From Neocallimastix lanati (nom. inval.) (lineage: Eukaryota > Neocallimastigomycota > Neocallimastigomycetes > Neocallimastigales > Neocallimastigaceae): a DNA stretch of 55,000 nucleotides. Where the stretch lies: NCBI GenBank assembly GCA_016946835.1, contig JACVTC010000032.1:1-55000 (forward strand), in the 5' to 3' direction. Within the stretch, counting starts at the first letter, position 1. The number at the start of each line of letters is the position of its first letter. The translations under genes and the position numbers were made by a program. Shown here one piece after another: positions 1 through 10,857 of this stretch. The notes beneath the pieces are model-generated. The model searched no databases and was not told where the DNA came from. It saw only the letters and a list, made by a program, of their open reading frames with translations.

Positions 1-190
1 AAAAATAATATAAAAATAAAATAAAAATAAAATAAATAAAAAAATAATAATAAAATAAATAAACATAAAATAATATAAATAAAAATAATAATAAAAATAA
101 AATAAAAATTAAAATAACAAATATAATAAATAAATCAAAATTAATTGTGAAAGAATAAAATTTTTTTTTTGTGTTTTAATATTATATAAT
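1..190. other. AT-rich flank, no gene
   Basis: The segment is A/T-only or nearly so, with AAAAT/AATAA-type simple sequence. It shows no open frame or recognisable element. The missing 5' LTR of the copia element further right is not found here. Confidence 0.6.
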
Positions 191-308
191 TTTTTTTTTT
201 TTTTTTTTTTTTTCAATTCCTCGACAACCATAACCTAAAGGACTGTGAGTCGAACCCATGAAGTATTTGGTCATGGTCAGTATAACTAACCATTGAACCA
301 AAGTTCTA
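191..308 (-). mobile_element. tRNA-derived SINE-like element with poly(A) tail
   Basis: On the minus strand the segment reads as a tRNA-like head followed by a short unrelated body and a poly(A) tail of about 23 (the T run at 191-213). The head carries an A-box-like stretch (GGTTCAATGGTTAG) and a B-box-like stretch (GGGTTCGACTC), the internal promoter boxes of RNA polymerase III. Between them CCATGA and TCATGG can pair. The anticodon-loop spacing is wrong for a tRNA and the acceptor arms pair imperfectly (about 5 of 7), so it is not a working tRNA gene. The head plus a trailing A tract is the layout of a tRNA-derived SINE. I found no clear target duplication. A degenerate tRNA pseudogene is the alternative. 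Confidence 0.45.
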
Positions 309-319
309 ATTTTTACTAA

Positions 320-323
320 CTGT
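320..323. repeat. Target-site duplication of gypsy A (left copy, CTGT)
   Basis: CTGT directly precedes the left LTR and is repeated at 9530-9533 directly after the right LTR. The base before it is A on both sides, so a 5-bp ACTGT duplication with an LTR ending in ...TATC is also possible. Confidence 0.75.
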
Positions 324-939
324 TGATGCATGTCCAGTAAAAATAATAGAAAATAATAGAAAAATTATTTAGAAAAAATTATTAATATAAATATTTATTA
401 AAAATTAATTTTATATAATGAATCTTAAAATATATTATTAATATATTATTAAAGATAATTTATTATTATTAATTATTAAAATATTAAATTAAATAATAAT
501 ATTAAAAATATTAAAAGAATTGTTGATAATATAGTAAAATTAGTTATATTAATTATAACGGAGATTGAATGTTTAATTAAATTGATGTTAATATTAAAAT
601 AATTTTTAAATAATGTTAAACAATATGAATTAATAGTTATAAGTAAAAAGTTATGAATATTTATATTTATTAATTAATTTTAGTGTTTCGATAAATAAAA
701 TTTATAAAATTAGTAAAAAATATAATTATGAAAATAATTTATAAATAAATATTTTCTTTTTTTTAAGGAATAATAATAAAACATGTATTTTTTTTTATGA
801 TAAAATATAATAAATAAAATAATAAAAGATAAATAAATAAAAAGTAAATATAATTATTGTAATATAATATTCTTGGAGTAATTCCCTTTTGCACAAACGC
901 CCAACTAACATATACGGTATTTAATAAAATATCGTATCA
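324..939 (+). repeat. Left LTR of gypsy A
   Basis: This 616-bp direct repeat is near-identical to 8914-9529. It has TG...CA ends. The run of conserved non-AT bases near its 3' end (the segment with CCCTTTTGCACAAACGCCC, 884-903) is the only GC-richer patch and may hold regulatory sequence. Confidence 0.92.
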
Positions 940-944
940 AAAAA

Positions 945-961
945 TGGTGGAGAATCCGGGC
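945..961 (+). other. Primer-binding site of gypsy A
   Basis: TGGTGGAGAATCCGGGC begins five bases after the left LTR. It starts with TGG, the complement of the tRNA CCA end, and would pair with a tRNA ending GGATTCTCCACCA. I cannot name the tRNA. The site shares its first nine bases with the site of element B. Confidence 0.7.
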
Positions 962-1090
962 GTGCAAACCAAGAATATTATGAAATTTATATTTATATTG
1001 ATATTTACTTTTTAAAAAATAAAGACAATTAAATAATTAATATTAAATTAAAATTAAATAATTAAATTTTTTATAATAGTAATATATAAA

Positions 1091-1138
<48 letters not shown>

Positions 1139-1164
1139 ACCTAAAATTATTATGATTATTATTA

Positions 1165-1325
1165 AATAATAATTAAAGGTAACTGGGAGTTCGAACCAGA
1201 ATAAAAACGAATAAGTCTTTAATTATTATTATTAGTATAGTTAATTTTTTTTATTATCATCTTTATTAGTAATTAAAGACAACTGGGAATTCGGACCAGT
1301 ATAAAAACGAATAAACCTTTAATTA
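1165..1325 (+). other. Two tandem leader stem-loops with palindromic loops (gypsy A)
   Basis: Two related units start exactly 100 nt apart (AATTAAAG at 1171 and 1271). Unit 1 has a 14-bp outer stem (1165-1178 with 1217-1230) and an inner CTGG/CCAG hairpin whose loop holds the 6-nt palindrome TTCGAA (1190-1195). Unit 2 has a 9-bp outer stem (1270-1278 with 1317-1325) and an inner ACTGG/CCAGT hairpin whose loop holds the palindrome GAATTC (1287-1292). Hairpins with six-base palindromic loops in a retroelement leader are the classic form of an RNA dimerisation signal. That role is inferred here. Confidence 0.6.
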
Positions 1326-1379
1326 AGAAATGATATTATAATAAAAAGTAGTAATAGTTTAGTATAAAAATTAATATTA

Positions 1380-1766
1380 AATAATATTTTATTAATAGTA
1401 TATGTGATAATATTTAGAAAAAAAAAAAAAATAATAGATAATATTTTAATAATAATAATAAATAATATTTTAGTAATGGTGAATTAAGTAATAATTAATA
1501 ATAATAAATGATATTTTAGTAATAGTGAATTAAGTAATAATTAATAATAATAAATAATATTTTAGTAATAGTAATATTTTAGTAATAGTGTATAAAATAA
1601 GAATTAATAATAATAATAATAATAATTAAATGATATTTTAGTAATAGTGAATTAAGTAATAATTAATAATAATAAATAATATTTTAGTAATAGTGAATTA
1701 ATAATTAATAATAATAAATAATATTTTAATAATAGTAATATTTTAGTAATAGTATATAAAATAAGA

Positions 1767-1816
<50 letters not shown>

Positions 1817-1840
1817 TAATAATAACAATAATAAAAATAA
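1380..1840 (+). repeat. AT-rich imperfect tandem repeats in gypsy A leader
   Basis: A unit of about 46 bp containing GATATTTTAGTAATAGTGAA and AATTAATAATAATAA recurs several times with variants, ending in an ATA/AAT trinucleotide run at about 1768-1840. It forms the last part of the untranslated leader before gag. Confidence 0.6.
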
Positions 1841-1902
1841 TATTATTATACTCGTAAAAGTATATAAGAATATAATTTCAAATTAAAATAATAATTAGAT
1901 AA

Positions 1903-3207
1903 ATGGCGGACGCTTCGAAAATTAGAAGAGACTTACCATACTTAGCAAATTATGGTAAGGACATAGATTCTTGGATAGAAGATTTCAAAAATGTTATGGA
2001 AATTTACAACATCGAGGAACCAAACAGAATTTTTATTTGGGTAAAGAACGCAGTAGAGGCTGACATAAAAAACCTTTTAAAATCTTTATGTACTACAAGA
2101 AATAATGTTAAAAGGTTTCCCTCATATAAAGAAATCCAGAGAGCCATTGAAGATTATTTAGAAATTACTCAAAATGATAAGTGTTCAATTTTAAAGGCCT
2201 TAAAAATAAAAAGAAATGAAACAATTAAAGGATTTAATTATAATTATTTAACTCTTTATCATCGACTTGACTTGGAATATAAAAAATTAATATGTGTCGA
2301 TGATTATTTAAATGCTATACATGATAGGGTATATGTACATTCTCAAGTAATTTTGGCCAACTGTAAAACATTAACAGAAGCGTTCGAAGTAGCAGAACGT
2401 GCAGAAAAAGCTGAAGTACGAACTATAACAAACAAAAATTCTCAGAATGTTATGGTATATCAAAACAACATAAATAAAAATAGTAACAATTTATTAAATC
2501 ATCCAATTTATAGGAGCTTAAGAGAACATGGAAATAATTTAGATAATTCATATCAAGCGTCATCATATGTTATGGGTTATATAAATAAAAACTCCACCAA
2601 TAATAGAATGTTTACACCAGGTAGATATAGTAACAATAAAAATAAAAGTTTTAATAATAATAATAATTATTATCACGGAGTAGAACAAATTCAACAAAAT
2701 AATACTTATGATACAAGAAGATTCTATAATAACTACGAACCAAAAGCTAGAAAATCAGTTATGTGTTACTCATGTAAACAAGTAGGACATAAAGCTTATG
2801 AATGTCCTAATAATAAAAATAATGGTAGTAATAGAAATAATAATCTTTATAATATGAATAATAATGATATGGGTAATAATTATAATAATAATTTTGATTA
2901 TAATAATAATAGTAATAAATATAACAATTATTATAATAATAGTAATAAAAATGGCTACAATAATTCTTTTAATGGTAGTAATTATTACTTTAATAAAAAT
3001 AATAAATTTACTGGAAATAATATTGCTAATAGAAATAATCATAATTTTAATGAGAATAATATTCCCACTGGAAATAATAATTTTAATAGAAATTCTAATG
3101 GAATAAATCAGGATATTAATACTACTAGTTCAAATATTAATAGTAATTTCAAAGCTAATGTAAATAATAATAATAATAATGGAGATAGCTTTAATAATTT
3201 AAACTAA
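1903..3207 (+). CDS. gag: Gag protein of gypsy A
   Basis: This 434-codon frame encodes the structural polyprotein that would form the virus-like particle and package element RNA. Residues 1-280 are a helical, charged capsid-like region with several Trp/Leu-rich segments. Residues 288-301 form a CX2CX4HX4C zinc knuckle (CYSCKQVGHKAYEC), the nucleocapsid RNA-binding motif. The last 130 residues are dominated by asparagine encoded by AAT repeats, which matches the composition of the genome. The ATG at 1903 follows a long non-coding leader and is the first good start. The frame stops at TAA (3205-3207), immediately after a TTTAAAC slippery heptamer, so the product can also be made as a Gag-Pol fusion. 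Confidence 0.9.
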   Translation: MADASKIRRDLPYLANYGKDIDSWIEDFKNVMEIYNIEEPNRIFIWVKNAVEADIKNLLKSLCTTRNNVKRFPSYKEIQRAIEDYLEITQNDKCSILKALKIKRNETIKGFNYNYLTLYHRLDLEYKKLICVDDYLNAIHDRVYVHSQVILANCKTLTEAFEVAERAEKAEVRTITNKNSQNVMVYQNNINKNSNNLLNHPIYRSLREHGNNLDNSYQASSYVMGYINKNSTNNRMFTPGRYSNNKNKSFNNNNNYYHGVEQIQQNNTYDTRRFYNNYEPKARKSVMCYSCKQVGHKAYECPNNKNNGSNRNNNLYNMNNNDMGNNYNNNFDYNNNSNKYNNYYNNSNKNGYNNSFNGSNYYFNKNNKFTGNNIANRNNHNFNENNIPTGNNNFNRNSNGINQDINTTSSNINSNFKANVNNNNNNGDSFNNLN

Positions 3208-3230
3208 ATAATGGGAGAAGGACAACTCCC
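3198..3230 (+). promoter_or_regulatory. Predicted -1 ribosomal frameshift site (gypsy A)
   Basis: TTTAAAC (3198-3204) is in the correct phase with gag (T TTA AAC, then the TAA stop). After an 8-nt spacer GGGAG (3213-3217) and CTCCC (3226-3230) form a hairpin with an 8-nt loop. The pol frame is exactly -1 to gag and is open from 3198 onward. Heptamer plus spacer plus hairpin is the standard layout for -1 programmed frameshifting, and element B repeats it. Confidence 0.8.
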
Positions 3231-3369
3231 GTTAACCAAACCAAACTTCAAACTTATAATAAAAATAATAGTATTAATGAAGAATATGTAAATTTAACAT
3301 ACTCTCCCAAGTTAAATAATAATACTATGAAAATAAAAAATAATTATAATAATACTAATGATAATAATT

Positions 3370-3400
<31 letters not shown>

Positions 3401-6400
3401 ACATAATAATAATAATAATAATAATAATTCATATAATGCTAGTGCAACTTCAAATAATGATGTAATAAATAATGGATATCCTTATAATGATAATTCACAT
3501 AATTATGATATAAACAATAATTATTTAAATAAGAATAATAAAATAAATTATACAAACAGTTTATTTGATGATAATCATACAAGTATTGATAATATTTATT
3601 CCAATAATAATAATAATAATAACTTAAATAATATAGAATATCTTAGTAAGAATACTAGTAACGGTTATAAATTAAATAATAGTAATCATAACAACATCTA
3701 TGAAAATGACACTATTAATAAACAAGTTAACAATGATGTTAATATAAATAATACTTATAAAAATAATAATGATGATCAAAGTAACAATGAAATTGATTTA
3801 AATAGAATTTCTATAAATGATAATGAAAAGAAAATTAATAATGAACCTAATTCAAATAATATTTATAATAATTTTGATAATTACCATAATGAGGAAATTA
3901 TCGCTGTTGCCCAAAAGAAAGGTAAAAATAATTCAATAAAAATCTCCCCATATACCAAAGAAATAAAGAAAAAGCTTATAGATAATCCAGTTCCAATTAT
4001 TACAAATGCTATGAAGAAAAATACTATTATGAAAAGAAAATTAAACGTTAATAAATTAGCAACTACAGGAACACCTGATATGATAATAGATGAGGGAGGA
4101 ACGAATGTCAAACTATCAACAGAAAAAGAAGAAGGTAAAGAATTTAAAGAAAATAAAGATCATAAAAATGTTACTTTCAATGAATCTATTGAAATTTTTG
4201 AGGATTCACAACCACCAACTAATCAAACAATAACTAATAATAATACAAATAAATTAGAATATTTGGATCTTTCTTATATCAATCAACCAAATATTAGAAA
4301 TGTAAAAAAAGCGAATAAATTGAATAAAATAAATGAAATACTGAGCAGTAACAAAGATGATATACCCATCAATGTTAAAAGTTATTCCAAGCCAGAGAAA
4401 CACATAAAAATGATGGAAGATTTTAATGAATTTAAAATTAAGGACTTTATCAAGGAAGTAGCATCAACCGAAGTCATAACGAAGTTAGTATATTTGTTAG
4501 ACCTGTTTCCAAAGTTCAGGTCAGAATTTACAAAAGCATTAAAATTAACCGAAGGAAAAGAGAAAATAAAGAAAAATTTGAATACATCTTTAATAAATGT
4601 AATGACAATTATAAGCCAACATAAAGTGATTAAAGTTAAAGGCACTGTGGATAAGAAACCAGCTGAAATTTTCTTGGACTCGTGTGCTAGCGTTAATTTG
4701 ATTACCACTACGGCTTTAAAAAAATTTAAAATTAATAAAAATCCTATTGGGAGAATATCCGAAAAAATTTTTCAGGTATATTCCAACAATTCAACTTGTT
4801 CAGATATTTATGAACTAAAAATATCTATTGGAAATTACACTTTTATCGATTACTTTAGGAAAATTGATAAGGATGATATCTTTGATATATTAATAGGTAT
4901 TGACACACTTAAACGAAATAGATTTGATATAAATTTAGTTAATGATACCTTATATCATATTGATGAAAATAATAATCCTATAGAATTAGCTTCTTTATTT
5001 TATGATGTTAGCTTGAGTCCTTCTGAAAGTACAAATAGAATTAATGACGAAGAAAATAATATGAATAAGGAGAATAATATAAATAATAATTCTTCTGAAG
5101 AGAATGATGAGGATTCTGAAACTAGTTGGAGTGACAATGATAATAATAATGATAATAATAATATACTTTTTACATATGCTAAATCAGAGTTACCTAATAT
5201 TAACATAAATAATTTTAATGTAAAATTACCTTTCTTTAATAGTGTCGACATCGATAAAGAAAATAATATCAAAATAAAAACGAATAATAATAAGAATGAT
5301 GATAAAATTGACAATTATAAAATAAATGATCATAAAATTAATTCTAAAGTTACAAACAATATAAATCCCATACTACATTCTAAACTTCCATCAAAAATCG
5401 ATTCTGATCAAAATGGCAATAACAAATTAAATAGTAATTATAAATTAGTAGATAGAAATATTGAAAGGAAAGAATATAAGAATAAAACGGTTGATATTAC
5501 AACACAATTGATTCCATCTCTTTTATTAATAACTAATGAAGTACTACATAATGAAAACGAGGTTTGCACAGACGACACAATATCTAAACTGGAAATGATT
5601 CACTCTATTGTAAAAAAATTACCAGAAAATTTGAAAGCTGATGTAGAAAAATTATTTTTAAATTATATTAGTGTTCTTGCACTGAAAACTGACGATTTGG
5701 GTTCGTCAAAGCTATATCCTCATAGAATTAATTTAATACCAGGAACAACACCTATTAAACAGAGGGCCTACCGTATTTCAAAAGTGCAAGCTGATGCACT
5801 TAAAAAGGAATTAATTAAACTTATAAATAATAACTTAATTGTCCCTTCTAGTTCTCCTTGGTCTTCTCCTGTAGTACTGGTACCGAAAAAGAATGGTCAA
5901 GTGAGAATGTGTGTTGACTACAGGAAGATTAATAATTGTACATTAAAGGACGCTTATGCACTTCCTTTAATAGATGATATACTTTACTATGTTAGCGGTG
6001 ATATTTCTATTTTGTCTACTATTGATCTCTTCTCAGGGTACCATCAGATTCCTATGCATTCTGATGATAAAGATATCACTTGCTTTACGACCATTTACGG
6101 AAACTTTAATTTTGAAGTTATGCCTTTTGGACTATGCAACGCTCCCGCTACTTTTCAAAGGGAGATGAACAGAATATTTTTTGATTTAATCGGAGTATGT
6201 GTTTTTATTTACATAGATGACTTAGTTATTTATTCTCCTTCATTAGATCAACACATCAAAGACCTAGAAAAAGTATTCCTCATTCTTGCTAATAATGGAT
6301 TAAAAGTGAATTTTGAAAAATGTGATTTCTTTAAAGAAGAAGTTGAGCTCCTTGGTCATACTCTTTCTACTAAGGGTATAAAACCTATGAATTCTAAAAT

Positions 6401-8678
6401 AAAAGTTATTGCTAATTGGTTACCTCCTTCTAATTTAAAACAGTTACGTTCTTTCTTAGGGGCAATTGGATATTACCGGAAATTCATTAGCCATTTTGCC
6501 CAAATTGCTAAACCTTTATATGATTTAACAAAAAAGAATGTTCCTTTTGTTTGGTCTACCGAATCTAATAATGCATTTGAATTTTTAAAAATTCGTCTTA
6601 TTAATGCACCTATATTGTCACCTCCAAATTTTGATAAACCATTTATTGTTCGTTCAGATGCATCTAAATCAGGAATTGGCGGGGTACTACTTCAGTTAGA
6701 CGATGACAACATTGAGAAGCCATTATATTATGAAAGTAGGACACTTTCCAATTCTGAAATCAATTATAGCATTACAGAACTTGAGGGGCTTGCCGCATTT
6801 TACTGTGTCATGAAATTTAAACCTTTTCTCACTGGTAATAGTTTTGAGACAATTCTTTATACCGATCATAAGCCTTTAGTTTACATATTTAAAAATAAAG
6901 AACCTTCTTCAGCAAGGCATGTCAAATGGATAACTGAGTTCAGTATTTTAAAAATTAAAGTGTTATATGAAGAGGGGAGGAGGAATGTAGTTGCTGATGC
7001 ACTATCTAGATTACATTCTAACAATGAAAAATATATAATCAAAAATATAAAAAATGATGATAAACATATAAAAAATAAAAATAAAAGAAATAATATAAAA
7101 AATTATAATAAAGATGTATTCAACCAAGTTATAAATAATGAAATTCAAAATTGTGAAATTAAAAATAATGAAGAAATTAGAAATAAGAAAAATACTAAAA
7201 TTAATAAAATAAAAGAGTTAGTGGATGAAATTAAGATCAATAGTAATAATGAAAATTACAAAATGGAATATGAGGAAATTAAAAATAATGTAAATAACAT
7301 TAATAAGTTTAATAAGTTTAATAATAAATTACATAATAATAATAGTGAAAATAATGGAGTGGAAAATAAATTGAATGTGAATTATATGGTATTTCAAACT
7401 GAAGAAAATAATAAACATAGTTTTAATAATAATGATAATAATAATAATAATATTAATCATGTTAATACTAATAATAATGATATTGATGATAGTACTGAAA
7501 TACTAAATGATTTCTATAAAAAAATAATAAACCAGAAATTTGTATTAATTGATGGAGTTCAGTATTATAAAGATAATAATGAATTAAGAAAAGTAATATT
7601 TAATGATAATGAAAAATGGGAACTTATTAGTAAAGCTCATTGTTTAGGACATGAAGGTAACTTTAAAACCTACCATCGTTTGAAAAGGAACTATTATTGG
7701 ATAGGAATGAATAAGGATATCAGATTATTTATTAAATCTTGTCATGTATGTCAATTATGTAAACCACAACCACCGAATGTATTTACAGAAGATTTAGCTA
7801 CACCCCCAGGTCTACCTTTTACTCGGGTAGGATTGGATTTAGTTGGACCCTTATACGAATCTTTCAGAGGTAATAAATATATAATAGTACTTGTAGATTA
7901 TTTAACAAAATGGGTGGAAGCTGAAGCATTAGCCAAAACAGAATCAGAAGATGTCATTAGATTTTTAAATAATATATTTTCAAGACACGGGATTCCAGAG
8001 ATATTAATTACTGATAATGGCCCGCAATTCATATCTGATAAAACAAAAGCTTTCCTAGATTTAAATGATGTCTATGTACATTATATTAGTACTTATCATC
8101 CTGCTTCTAACGGAGAAGTTGAAAACAGGAATAGAGAAATAGTCAAATATATTAGAATTCTTAAAAGCCAATTTAAAGAATTAAGTAAACAAAATCAAGA
8201 ATGGGATGATATTTTACCTAGTGCACTTTGGGCTTTAAGAACAACAAAAAATGAAGTTACTAAATTTAGTAGTTTCGAATTACTCTATGGTAGGAAAGAC
8301 TTACAACCATTTGAATTAGCAATTAATATTGACAAAAGATTTCCTGAAGAATCAGAAGAAGAATATTTTGTTCGAAAATTTATTAATCACCATAATTGGA
8401 TTTCTGAAGCAATCAAAAATATTGAAACTGCAAATGAATTATGGAAAGATAGGAGAAGACAGATTAAAAGATTAAGAAGTGAATTCAAACCAGGAGACCT
8501 AGTTTTAGTTAGAAATTTCAATCGAAGGAAACTAGACCCTTATTATATCGGACCATTAAAAATAGTTAAACAGCAATTTAATACTGTCACAGTATGTGAT
8601 CCTTATACGAACGAAATTGCAGAGAGAAACATTCATCTAAAAAATGTAATTCCATATATTAGTAATTTCCTAAATTAA
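3198..8678 (+). CDS. pol: Pol polyprotein of gypsy A (PR-RT-RH-IN)
   Basis: The pol frame is open from the frameshift site. Residue numbers here count from the first ATG at 3327 (1783 codons). An Asn-rich linker comes first. The aspartic protease has D451-S-C-A where D-S/T-G is usual. The reverse transcriptase has the WSSPVVLVPKKNG and MPFGLCNAPATFQ motifs and the catalytic YIDD at 962-965. The RNase H domain has its SDAS aspartate at 1111. After a charged linker comes the integrase, with an HHCC zinc finger at about 1437-1475 and a DDE triad at D1504, D1563 and E1599, the last two separated by 35 residues. The C-terminus ends soon after a GPL motif and shows no chromodomain. All catalytic motifs are present except the protease glycine. 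Confidence 0.92.
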
Positions 8679-8681
8679 AAG

Positions 8682-8688
<7 letters not shown>

Positions 8689-8743
<55 letters not shown>

Positions 8744-8800
8744 ATGATATATATATAAAAAAAAAAAAAAATTTTGATATATATAAAAATATAAAAAAAA
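8689..8800 (+). repeat. Poly(A) tracts downstream of gypsy A pol
   Basis: Near-pure A runs, broken by short TA dinucleotide stretches, occupy the gap between the pol stop and the right LTR. The length of such runs is prone to assembly error. Confidence 0.7.
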
Positions 8801-8872
8801 AAAAAAATATAAAAAAAATATTATAAAATATATAATAGTATTATTAGTTTAATAAATATTTTAATATGCTTA

Positions 8873-8913
8873 TAGACTTCAAGGGACGAAGTCTAAGCTA
8901 AGTGGGGGCATCT
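8873..8913 (+). other. Hairpin plus polypurine tract of gypsy A
   Basis: TAGACTTC (8873-8880) and GAAGTCTA (8888-8895) form a perfect 8-bp hairpin. AGTGGGGGCATCT (8901-8913) then abuts the right LTR. The G-rich purine stretch is the expected plus-strand primer, and the same 13 bases precede the right LTR of element B. Confidence 0.75.
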
Positions 8914-9529
8914 TGATGCATGTCCAGTAAAAATAATAGAAAATAATAGAAAAATTATTTAGAAAAATTATTAATATAAATATTTATTAAAAATTAATTT
9001 TATATAATGAATCTTAAAATATATTATTAATATATTATTAAAGATAATTTATTATTATTAATTATTAAAATATTAAATTAAATAATAATATTAAAAATAT
9101 TAAAAGAATTGTTGATAATATAGTAAAATTAGTTATATTAATTATAACGGAGATTGAATGTTTAATTAAATTGATGTTAATATTAAAATAATTTTTAAAT
9201 AATGTTAAACAATATGAATTAATAGTTATAAGTAAAAAGTTATGAATATTTATATTTATTAATTAATTTTAGTGTTTCGATAAATAAAATTTATAAAATT
9301 AGTAAAAAATATAATTATGAAAATAATTTATAAATAAATATTTTCTTTTTTTTTAAGGAATAATAATAAAACATGTATTTTTTTTTATGATAAAATATAA
9401 TAAATAAAATAATAAAAGATAAATAAATAAAAAGTAAATATAATTATTGTAATATAATATTCTTGGAGTAATTCCCTTTTGCACAAACGCCCAACTAACA
9501 TATACGGTATTTAATAAAATATCGTATCA
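8914..9529 (+). repeat. Right LTR of gypsy A
   Basis: This is the second 616-bp copy of the repeat at 324-939. The two copies differ by compensating one-base changes in an A run and a T run, which points to a young insertion. Confidence 0.92.
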
Positions 9530-9532
9530 CTG

Positions 9533-10008
9533 TGTGTAAGAAACTTAGATAAATTTATTATAAAATTTATCTATCTTTCTTATTTAATACATTAATTTAA
9601 TACATTAAATTATTGTATTTATTTTAACCAATAATATTTAATTATTAATTTATATATATTTGATTCTCTTGAGTTCTCTTAGAGAAATCAAGAGTTATTA
9701 TTTTAGAATTTTTATAATAAATAATAATTCAAATAAAATAATTAATTAATAAAACAAAACCCTTTTAATAAAACATATTTTATAAATATTTGTGTCTTTT
9801 ATCCCTTTTGTGTTATTGTTTATTATAAACTTTCTATAATAAACTCTATCTTATATTTAAGTTAAGTATAATTATTAATTTATATTATTTTATATTTATT
9901 TAATTATATTTAATTTTATTTTCTCAAATTAATGTTAATTAGTAATAATTAATGTTAATTTGTAGTTAAGAAATTATTTATAATTAATTTTATAAGTAAT
10001 TTCTTACA
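9533..10008. mobile_element. Solo-LTR-like element bounded by inverted repeats
   Basis: The segment begins TGTGTAAGAAAC and ends TTTCTTACA. GTGTAAGAAA at the left and TTTCTTACAC at the right are exact inverted repeats. Before the two gypsy insertions it was flanked by CTG, or ACTG if one base is shared. It has no coding frame. Inside, CTCTTGA (9666-9672) and TCAAGAG (9688-9694) form a hairpin with a further TTCTC/GAGAA core. TG...CA ends and a length near 0.5 kb favour a solo LTR. A MITE-like DNA element is the alternative. Gypsy A inserted at its left border and gypsy B at its right border. Confidence 0.55.
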
Positions 10009-10011
10009 CTG

Positions 10012-10850
10012 TGGTAAAGAACGAACATATAATGGATTATTAATTAGAATTTCAACTTACTTTAGAATCCATTATATTATTCTTTACTTAATATTACTTT
10101 ACTATATTTTCTATACTAAAATATTTTCTAAATATATTTATTTTTTTTATATTTTTATTAAAAGTTTCTAAAATATTATCAATAATTTTATATTTTTATT
10201 ATTAATATCAATATCTATAATTTAACCTTAAATTTTATTATTTTATTAAAGTGTTTATTATCAATATTAATATTTTATTTTTATTTTCAAATATATTATT
10301 ATATTATTATTATATTGTATCAATATTAAACTTGTATTCTTTTTAGTATTTTATTTTATTTTTAAATTGATTATTTTATATTTTTATTCCCCACAAATAA
10401 AATCAAATCTTAATTGATTAATAATAAATATTAAATATATTATAGTTTTTAAATTTATTTTATATAAAATATAAGAATATTATATTAACATTCTTGATTA
10501 AAATAACTTTATTTTTCTGTAAAATCTTTTTAAATTTTGTTTGTTACTTTTCGTATATATTAAATAATTTAGTTTTAGTATATGAAAAATAATATAAAAT
10601 TATGTAAACAAAATTTATTAAAATAAAAATACTTATGAATTAGTTAATTTAAATTAATATAAAATTTTAAGTAATTAGTAATAGTAAATATTTTTTTTTA
10701 AATATGATAATAAAATGTAGAAAGGCTTTACATATTTATTTTTTTTCAAAAAGTATAAATAAGTGAAGTTTTTCAATAATTAAAATGTAGACAGAAAAAT
10801 ATTAAAAATAAATAATTAAATAAAATTCTAATAAAACCCGAACCATAACA
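10012..10850 (+). repeat. Left LTR of gypsy B
   Basis: This 839-bp direct repeat matches 18217-19055. Near its start AATGGATT and AATCCATT are inverted and can form a hairpin. Confidence 0.92.
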
Positions 10851-10857
10851 TAATTTA

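Larger units (their letters stand above)
324..9529 (+). mobile_element. Full-length Ty3/gypsy LTR retrotransposon A
   Basis: The element has two 616-bp LTRs starting TGATGCATG and ending CGTATCA, a primer-binding site just inside the left LTR, and a purine tract before the right LTR. Two long open frames encode gag and protease-RT-RNase H-integrase, in the order that defines Ty3/gypsy (Metaviridae) elements. The LTRs differ, as I read them, only by two one-base homopolymer length changes, and a short target duplication flanks the element. Both main frames are open. It therefore looks like a recent and possibly active insertion. It landed at the left end of the solo-LTR-like element at 9533, inside older retroelement DNA. 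Confidence 0.93.

Noticed and set aside
191-308. A functional tRNA gene on the minus strand
   Set aside because: The anticodon loop is too long and the acceptor and T stems have mismatches. The poly(A) tail fits a SINE better.
2770-3106. Ile-rich frames on both strands inside gag
   Set aside because: They are shadows of the AAT/ATT repeats that encode poly-Asn in gag A.
9533-10008. An LTR of gypsy A, gypsy B or the copia element
   Set aside because: Its termini and sequence match none of the three LTR families in the window.
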